Shown piece after piece: positions 22,901 through 31,900 of a DNA stretch of 62,000 bases. Below the pieces are notes generated by a model that searched no databases, was not told the DNA's origin, and saw only the letters and a program-made list of their open reading frames with translations. The translations under genes were made by a program, and so were the position numbers. Source of the DNA: Mesostigma viride (lineage: Eukaryota; Streptophyta; Mesostigmatophyceae; Mesostigmatales; Mesostigmataceae); NCBI GenBank assembly GCA_009746045.1, contig RPFO01000584.1:222501-284500 (forward strand), written 5' to 3'. The stretch's first letter is position 1. Every line of letters begins with the position of its first letter.

Positions 22901-25900
22901 CTGGCGAAGGAGGCCCCACAGTTCCTCGGCAGGGTCGACACCATACATGATGTTGTCATAGTCGGGCTGGCCACGCCCGTCGAAGCCGAACCACACGTCC
23001 GTGTGACGCGTGTACAGCGAGACCTCTCTCCACTGCTCCACCAGCCTAGCCACTCGCCTCAGCGTAAGGCCGTGAAAGAAAAAATGCATGTTGTTCATCA
23101 CAAACTCATGCATTACAGCGCCTTGCGTAGTCATGTATTGCAGATCAATCCATGACTTGTACGCGTTGTAGGCCTGCGCCAGCGTGGCCAGATTGCCGGT
23201 TGTGGAGAACTTCTCGCGCATGTCCACCCGTGGTAGGGTGGGCATCTTCGCGCCTTCCGGTATGAGGCGCACCCTTTGCGGGTACTGCACCCCATCGGCA
23301 TCCTCCGGCGGTCGCTGAGCTGCGCGTCCCTGCGCCAGCGTGCTTGGTCGTGCTGCCTCCCGTACTCGGAAAGCCAGCGGCGTGGTTATGTCCTCCATGG
23401 GCGGAATGCGCCCGATTGGCACACTTGACCACCGTGCAGTCGACCCGCCGGTCAGCGCCCCACCGCCTCGCCCAAACGGAATTGAGGCCCCGCCTGGCAG
23501 CATGCGTCCTGGTGCACCCCTGTGTGGGTCCATCGCGCGCGCCAGCCCTGCCCCGTTCTCCTCGTGCAATCCGTCTCGCGCTTGATCGAAAGGCAGGCGC
23601 CTGGGCGCCAGCGTATACTCGCCCCGTGGCTGACCATCCGCCTCACCAAGCAAGTCGTGTTGGGTTAGCGACCCAGCCAAAACCCCCGGTTCCATCGAAG
23701 CCCTTCCCGCCGCATTACCTGAGGTTGGCGGCTGGTCCCGCTCCCTCGGCTCCGCGGCAACACCACTGGGGCCCGGCATCGATGCCTGCCCGTCCCATGG
23801 TGTGGACTGCAGATGACGACCCTCTACGGCCACCAATCTGTCGGTCACTTCCCGCATCTGCAGCGCCAATTGCTGCTGCAACTGTTGCGACTGTTGCTGC
23901 ATCTGCGCTTGCATCTGCGCGAACAGCGCCACCATACTCAGCGGCGCTTCTTGGTCGCGACTCTCACCCACTGCGGGTACGGCGGGAGGAATCCCGCCAT
24001 TCGACCCCGGAGCGGACGTGTCGGCATCTGCTCTATTTGCATCTGCCATGGCTCGAGTCTGCGCTCGCGTCAGTGGCATGCACCAGCTGACCGATGGGCA
24101 AAACAAGAACCAACAAGCCTAGGTTTCGCTGAGAAGAAGCAACAACCAAAGGCTTTATAACAGGTGTCAAGGATAACGACTCGACTAGCCTGCCAGAAAA
24201 AGACAAGAGCCAGCAAATTCTGGCTAGTTCTATTTTCTTAAAATCTGTCTCAAGACACTTCCTTTACAAACTGTCAGCCAGGCCGTTCCCTGTACTGCTG
24301 ATGGTTGCTAAACACTAAAGCCAACGTCTTGGCTTCGAACAGAAGGAAGCAGACTACCGGGTAGTCTCTTCGAGTAAAGAAAGGAGGGCTCTCAGCCGAG
24401 GACAAGGAACTGTCCCTCGTGCCTGATAACCACCTTATTGCCTCCCCTGCTATAGAATAATGCTTTCACAACACACACTTTGCACAGTCTGATGATGAAG
24501 CCGCACATGCGGAATTTATTGAGAAAGTTAATACAATTACAACACGTTGATAGTCTCAATATCGATGCACTCCATGCTCACGAGCCCGCAGTTAGGCAGC
24601 GCTCCATGACATGCTACCGGCCTTGCTCCCAAGGAAAGGGAGAAACACGAAGGCCACTAACGAGAGACTCGAAGAGACTACACGCTGCGTGAGAGTCCTC
24701 TTCGACTATGAACCAAACCATTCGTCATGCCACACGCATGACACACGCCACACTTGTCAGTCCAGCCAGGAATGCCAAAACTATCTTGCTGCCTGAACCA
24801 TGCGAATAGAAACCGCATTCCAGTTGCCGTCCTGGCTTTCTACCACACATGCCAACAAAAGCAGGAAGGCATCCCGACAAATCTAAATTGCTACCCTGTT
24901 GCCGATCTCATCTCCTAGAGGCTCCGGCATTTCTGTCCCTGGGAATGTCCGACATTGAGTCACGTCCAGCAAGGTCGAAGCATAATATCCTTCAGACAAT
25001 CTGCACGCTCACACCTTGCGTGTGAGTGGCCCAGCAAACATTGCGTCTAATCGTTCCTTTCTAGAAGAAATCCCTTTTTAGGGCTGCCAGCGATTTCGCA
25101 TTCATTCCAGCGATCTGGCTCCGCACCGCAAATTGTCCTTTTCCATTTTCTGTCCAGTCCTCATAACGTTGACCCGCTATTCTACACCACAAAGACACCT
25201 GGCCTGTCAATAGCCTCGGCGCTGTTGAAGTCCAGCAGTACAGCTTCAGCTCCAGCTGTCCACTAACACGCGTATGATCCTCTCGACGCTGCACACTTGT
25301 GCTGCCGTCCGCTCAAGTCAGTGCTGCGCGCCCAGCTGTGCCTGGCCCGGCGCGCGTGCACGTACACTTTCGTCCGCTCTTATGCTGCAAGTGCTAGTGT
25401 CCCCCCCCGGTCACTAGCCTTTGTCGAAAATGCGTAGAAGACAAATTCCTTGCGCACGTCACCGGTCTTGTGCATAGTGGGCGCCCGGATGACATAGCGC
25501 GCGTCCGTGACACTCCTCCTTCTCCTCCTCATCGTCCGAATCTGAAAGCACAACTGCTTTTCGACGCCGTTTCTGAGGCAGGGCAGGCTTGGGAGGCTTC
25601 CCCACCTTGGCCGATTTCTTGGAAGCAACGTGCTCCGCAGCCTTCCCACCCTTGGCGGATTTCTTGGTAGCAACGTGCTGCTCCTCCTCCTCCTCCTCCT
25701 CCTCCTCCCCCTCCTCCTCCTCAGCATCGTCGTCCTCCTCCTCCTCCTCCTCCTCAGCATCGTCGTCCGAATCAGCCACTGCCACAACTTGCTTACGAAG
25801 CTGCTTCTTCGGTACCTGAGAAATGGCCAGAGTCGGCGGGGGAACCCGAAGCTGCTTCTTCGGTACCTGAGAACTGGGCAGAGGCGCCGGGGTGGGCAGA

Positions 25901-28900
25901 GTCGCCGGGGGAACCCGAAGCTGCTTCTTCGGAACCTGAAAAACGGGCTGTGGCGCGGCAGGCTTGGAAGGCCCACCTCCATCATCCTCAGCAAGTGACA
26001 CGACTGCCCGTCGAGTCACTTGAGAAGCGGGCTTCTTCGCCGCAGGCGGATCCGAATCACCTTCAGGCCCCGTCATCTGTTCGGCCTGCTGCGTTCTGAC
26101 CTCGACGGGGGTCTCTCCGCGGTTAGACCCTCCTGCCGGACCTCCATCCCCTCCATCCCCTCCCTCCAACAACTGTTGGTCATCCCTCTCCACCACGGCG
26201 GACAATCCCCCAGCTTCGTGGGAAGCTTTTCGCTTCTTCGCCCTTCCGAGCCTAGGCCCCCCATCACCTTCCCCCTGTTCAAGCCGCTCCCACAATTCAC
26301 TCCCTTTCCCGATCCTTTCCACTATCTCTTGAAACCCCTTAATCTCCGTCTCGGTACCAAACACGATCACCATCGGTTCGAACCTGGAGAAAAACTCATG
26401 GGCGCAAGCCTTCAGCACATGATCGTAGATCCCGCCCGGTTCGGGAATGTACGATTCCGGCGGGCAAGGACCGAACGCCCACCACCCTCTCTGAAAGTTA
26501 CTCCACTTATCACCCCACATGTTCGCCAAGTTCAGCAGGCTCAGGCACGGAAGGGACCTGCCCAAGGGAAAGGGGCGGGCTGAAGCTGAGGCAACCTCGC
26601 CTGCCACCTGCTTGACGAGCGACTTGTCATCATCATCACCGTCTAGTTCCTGACAGCAAAACCAGACCCGGCGACGGCCCCAGTCCACACTCTGCCACTC
26701 ATACACAACGTCCCACTCCTCCTCCTCCTTCGCCCCCTTCTCCTTCTTCGCCTCCGTCTCCTTCCCCTTCCCCTTCCCCTTCGATCCCTTCTCCAGCCCC
26801 TTCACCGGCCCCTTCATCGCCGCCTCCTTCACCCCCCCTTCGAGTAATCCAACTTTTGGAGCGTACTTCCTGAACGCTTCCGGAGCCAAAAGTGCCAAAC
26901 CCACCGTCTTGTCCTCGCTCTCTTTTAGCAGAATCTCCTGAAAGTCGATCTTGCCATTACTGAGATCCTTTCTCGGAATCCTCAGATGTGCGGCGTGTTT
27001 TTTGGCTTTAAGAAGGTAGGCGATGTTCCTCGTTATGATGACGGCCACATCCCAAAATTCCCGGTATCTGGCCACAATCTGCTCCCTGCCGACTGGCCGA
27101 GGGAGAGGATGGAGATTGAAGACGAGTTCGAAAATATGAGACGCCACAAACTCCTTGCCATTTGCGTCCTTGCATCGCGCTTCCAGCGTCACATCCTCCT
27201 TGAATCTGGCGCAAATGGTCAGCCGCAGGCACTCCAGCACATCCTTGGCGATCTCCACCAACTTGGTGAGCTTTTCCGGTCCAACCTGGCAGCTCATGAT
27301 GCAATCGATCACGGCGTCCATCATAGGAAGGCTGGCCAAGTTCCTGAAAGAAGTCCAAGAGACCTTCTGGCCTTTCTTCTCCCCCTCTGCATTCGCGAAT
27401 TTGCACCTTTGCATCATCACCTCCTCAGGCGCGGGTTTCGTTGAGGCAGGATCATCAGTCTGCTCCTGTGTCAGACGGAGAAACGTGTTGGCCAGCGTGC
27501 GACTGTAAGCGGAATGCACTGAAGGAATGCTGTGGGCCGGCTTTTTCTTTCCTTCTGCTTCCTCCTCGTGTACATCCACCCCTGCCGGCTCCACATTCCC
27601 TTCCCTTCCCCCCGCTTGCCGCATAGCCGGGAGGATGTACGTGAGCAGATTGGTATAGTGGCCATCCGCAATATAGTGGCCCTTCCCACGCGTGACTTTG
27701 CCGTGTAGATATAGCTTGTTGTAGTTCCACACGTCAAGCAACGCCTGGCCCAGCGTACGATCCGCCACGGCTAAGTCCTCCGAATTCGCCCCCTTGGCGA
27801 TGTCGAACAGCTTCTCCAGCTTGCCGGTCAGCACCGCCTGCGACATCAATTAACATCGAGCGAGCAACGACAAAACTCAGTCATAAAAGGCGAGGGGTAT
27901 AGCTGCGGATAGACCCTAACAAAATTCGAAAAAGAAACGGCCGACAATACGCAACGAAAATTCCAACAAAAAAAGGAGAGGGTCTAGCTGCAGCGAGACC
28001 CTCGCAAAAAACTTGAAGCGCACACAAAAAACAACCACGAAAATTCCGAGGGTCTACCCGCAGCTAGACCCTGCCAAAATAGATAGCTTACATCTTCTTT
28101 TGGCTTAGGTAGATTTCGCTGCTCACTCCACGACGGGAGCAGGTCGCCACCCTTGAGAAGAATGACATTCGTACCCATGTAACCACCACGGAATTTCCGC
28201 AACAGGTCCTGGAAGGCGTGCTCCGCCTCCTTAGGAGTATTTGCGAAATTGGACTCCGCCCCACCCTCGCACATCATTGCCCGAACCTCTCCCCACCCGC
28301 CATCCGGCCCCCTGAGAAACGACTTTAACCCCTTAAAGTAGTGGTTCCCATCCACCACCGCGTACCGGAGAACCAGATACGGTACCGGTACCCGTTGCTC
28401 AAAAAATTTCGGATCGTAGGACTTCATCGCAGTATTGCACAGCAGGTTGAACACAACCCGACTGCCCTCGATCTCCTGAGGCAAAACTGCTTCCACCTCG
28501 TCCACCCTGGCGTAGGTACGCCACTCAAGTCCTCTCGCGAGGAAAGAGGTGGTGGACTCCGTGTTAAGCCACACGTCGACTTCAGTATCCGAAAGGGGCC
28601 GGAAGTACCTGGACCCCACATCCTCCGCGTCAATCTTGGCGCCGTGGTGAATCTTCAGCCACTTGACGAAATCCGGCATGCACAAGATTTGCTTGTCGAA
28701 CAGGTCAGGTTGAGATTCGGCAAGCGCCTGGAAAGGGAACTGCCAGACCGGGACAACAACCTTGAAGTGCAAGGCGTTGTCCCGCGCATTGAGGAGAATG
28801 CGGCCGTTCTCCTTAATGGTTTCAAGGTTTAAACGCCGCTGCCTCAAAGCCTCTGGCAAAATAAGCGCGTTGACCGTCTGGATCCGCATACTGAAACATC

Positions 28901-31900
28901 CGGTCTGCTTAAAATCGGCCGGCCGAATCCAACGCGTTTCCCTGAGAGTATTGGCCTTCCGGATGTTCTGGTCCCTGACCTCCTTGTTCGAGTCGACCTT
29001 TTTCGAAGGCTTCCAGCTTTCAATGATAGGGTCGGTGTCCGGGTTCCCACTGCTCGTGAGCACCCCCTCCTTAAAAAGCTTGTTGAGTGACCGGAGCAGC
29101 TCAAGAAAGGGGGAGAACTCGGGCCAGTTTGGCAGGTCATCGACGTCCGCCATCCGCCTACTCGAGCAGTACTTGAGCATATCCTTCACCAGCGCGAACA
29201 CGGCGTCATGACCAGGTAACTTCTTCTCCACCGTGGCGTCTTCGTCCCCCCGTCATCCTGAAGTAAAAAATCGAAAAGGACCGCAGGATTTGCTCAAGTC
29301 AGTAATATTTAGGCCGACCACGACATCCTGTTCAGGGACGAACAAAGTTCTGTTGGAATAATACCTTACTGACACTAAACACCAAGTCCCGCAGCCAGTC
29401 AGCGTCTACCCGCAGCGAGAGGTCTAAATTTTCACAACAATCGTACCTGTCCAGTTTTCTGCTGCTTCTTGGCCTCCTTAGCCTTCTCCTTCTCCGCCTT
29501 CTTCGCCTCCTTCTCCGCCGCCTTCGCCTCCGCGTTCTTCTTACTGTTAGCCTTTGCCACCGCATTCAGCGCCCTTTTTCCCTCAGCGGCCCGACGACGA
29601 AAATCAGACTTCATGAATTTCTCGATCTTGTCAACCTTTGCCTCTGAGTACTCCTTAGGCTGCCACTTGAAATTCTTGGTGGCTTTCGACTTCACCAGAT
29701 TTACAAATTCATATGCCAATTCACTCTTAAAGGTAGCGGCACCCAACACCTCCGTATCGAAATCGGCATCGACTTCCGCCTCAAGTCGTGTCAGGTACTT
29801 GCGAAACTCGGACCCCGCAGGTCCCTCCGAATCGACGCCATCGGGCGGAGACTTAAGCATGATCAGGCCAACAGCAATAATATGATCCTTCGCAACCTTC
29901 TTGCGGGAATCCAGCTTTTCCCTTTCATGCTCAGTCAATTCGGGCTTCGCCGCCTTCCCCCCAGCAGTACCCCCAGCGACAGCCCCCGCCTGCATGACAA
30001 AAAAAAACCAACAACAAGGGACTTGACCTCAGTTCGATTGTTGCACCATCGTCTCTCTGCGGAGATACCCCTCAGCACGAAAAAAATCACACGAACTCGC
30101 GGCGGATGAACGTACCTGCACAGCCACTTCTCCCTCAGCGTCTCCCCATCCTCATCTCCTCCAGCGTTTTCATCCCCCCATCCTCATCTCCTCCAGCGTT
30201 TTCTTCCTCTCCGGCAGCGCCTGCTGAGGCCAAACCCCCCACCTGTCAACACCGAATACGACAGCTCATTGGAAATCAAAATTAGTCGACATTTGTATAT
30301 TTCGCATAATGCGCTCACTAAAACTTCAGGCGAAATGCAGACATCCGGATATCGTTTAATGCTTACCATTTCCATCTCGAGTCCAGACCAAATACCAGCA
30401 CTGTCAACAGCCATCGCCGCAGCCGCCCCCTGAAAAAAGACAACAGATTGGTGGGGGCACCGTTGAAATTAGCCGAAGATGTCAGTCTCAATAAAAGGGT
30501 GAGGGTCTACCTGCAGCTAGACCCCATGTAAGATGCTCGTGGAAACTCGACGGACAAGCACCCACCTTATCAACCAAGTCTGACAAATTCGTTACATCCT
30601 CCGATACGTCCCCTGGCATGGAGCCCCCCTGCATGATATGACAGGACAAACCATGAAGGTTGGTCAGCATATAGAGCCCTATTCAGGGAATGGAAACAAA
30701 CCAAATCGATAAACGATATCGGCAAGTTAACGTACCGAAACGTAGAACTTCCACCTCCTCAAAATCTTCCCCAAAGGCCATATCGGCACTTGATGGGCTC
30801 TCTCCTTTTCCAGATTACGCCTCAATTCCGCCTCGAAGAACAACTCGAGGGACTGCCAATGGCCTCCCGCCTCTAAATCAGACCACTCCGTGTCTATCTT
30901 GGTTCGGATACTCTGGAGACAATCAACCAACGAGATTTGATCCAACCATTCCTGGACGACTTCCCGGTGTGGCTTATATGTCTGAATAACATGGAAGTCC
31001 TCCCGGTGCCGGAAACTTTGGATCACCTGTCCAGCCCAATCCAAAAAGAAAGCGACCGCTTCCCGCGAAAGGCTGGCGTCCGGGCTGACAAGAAAGTCGG
31101 TCCGCCACTTAACAAAAGATTGCAGTAAGTGGTCTCTTGTCATGTCCAAATGCGCGATCACTTCATGTGCGCGCTCCTCCAATCCTCCTACGTGATTCAT
31201 TCTTCCCGGCACAATTACGATAAAGTCACTGTTGGACATGTCAACAAATCCTTTCCTGACAATATCAAACACTTCATCTTCCGACAGTGAAGCCCTCGAA
31301 TCCGCTTTCATATCTCCAGTCATGAGTTTAAAGAGCTGATGCAACGCAGTGATTTTCAAGGTTTCCATATAGGAGACCTCGATACATGTGACGCCCATGT
31401 GGACCTCGAACTTTTCAACCTCATCAAAGAGCGTCGACCATATTAAAGCACGACGGGGAAAGTAACGTCCGACATCCTCCTTCAGATTAAGGATGCACGA
31501 CTGCGCGATCTTCAAAACCTCATAAATGTCGTCACCAACGACCCTCTTCCCATTAATGGCTCGCTGTGTGGCTTCGAACAATGCAAGACGGCCCAGGCGG
31601 TCGTTCTTCCAAATTATGTCTGGCGACGCCGGACGGTCCACGACGACACCGGACTTCTCTGCAAACGCTATCTCGGCCGAAAGAAAGCGGATCAAGCCGA
31701 TCAAGCCCTTTTCGGCTTTACGACTCGCCCCAGACTCAGACTCAGCCTGAGCCAGGTACTGTTTCAGAATGGCCACCGTGGAGGGCTGCAGACAACAAGA
31801 GTAAAAAAAGGCCACACATCGTCGTCGTCGTCGTCAACAACCTTAACTCCTAGGTCAACGTCTCTCCGCAGATAGACCCTTACGATCAAAGTATGACATA

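Larger units (their letters stand above)
14783..25512 (-). mobile_element. Gypsy-type retroelement with methyltransferase, PHD finger and split repeats
   Basis: It is inserted in the element X long gene with a 4-bp duplication, CTCC (14779-14782 and 25513-25516). Removing it with one CTCC keeps the gene in frame. The termini are TGTCGCG at the left and GTGACA at the right, so on the coding (minus) strand the ends are TGTCAC...CGCGACA. Read on the minus strand the order is A1 (25512-24376), gag-pol, B1 (16206-16064), the dinucleotide GC, A2 (16061-14926), B2 (14925-14783). The two A copies (about 1,136 bp) differ at about three positions and the B copies (143 bp) match, so the insertion is recent. 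The integrase is a DDE enzyme, not a tyrosine recombinase. Confidence 0.9.

Noticed and set aside
14783-25512. Tyrosine-recombinase (DIRS/Ngaro) classification from the split repeats
   Set aside because: The polyprotein has a clear HHCC zinc site and D,D,E integrase and no recombinase signature, and a 4-bp target duplication is needed to restore the host frame.
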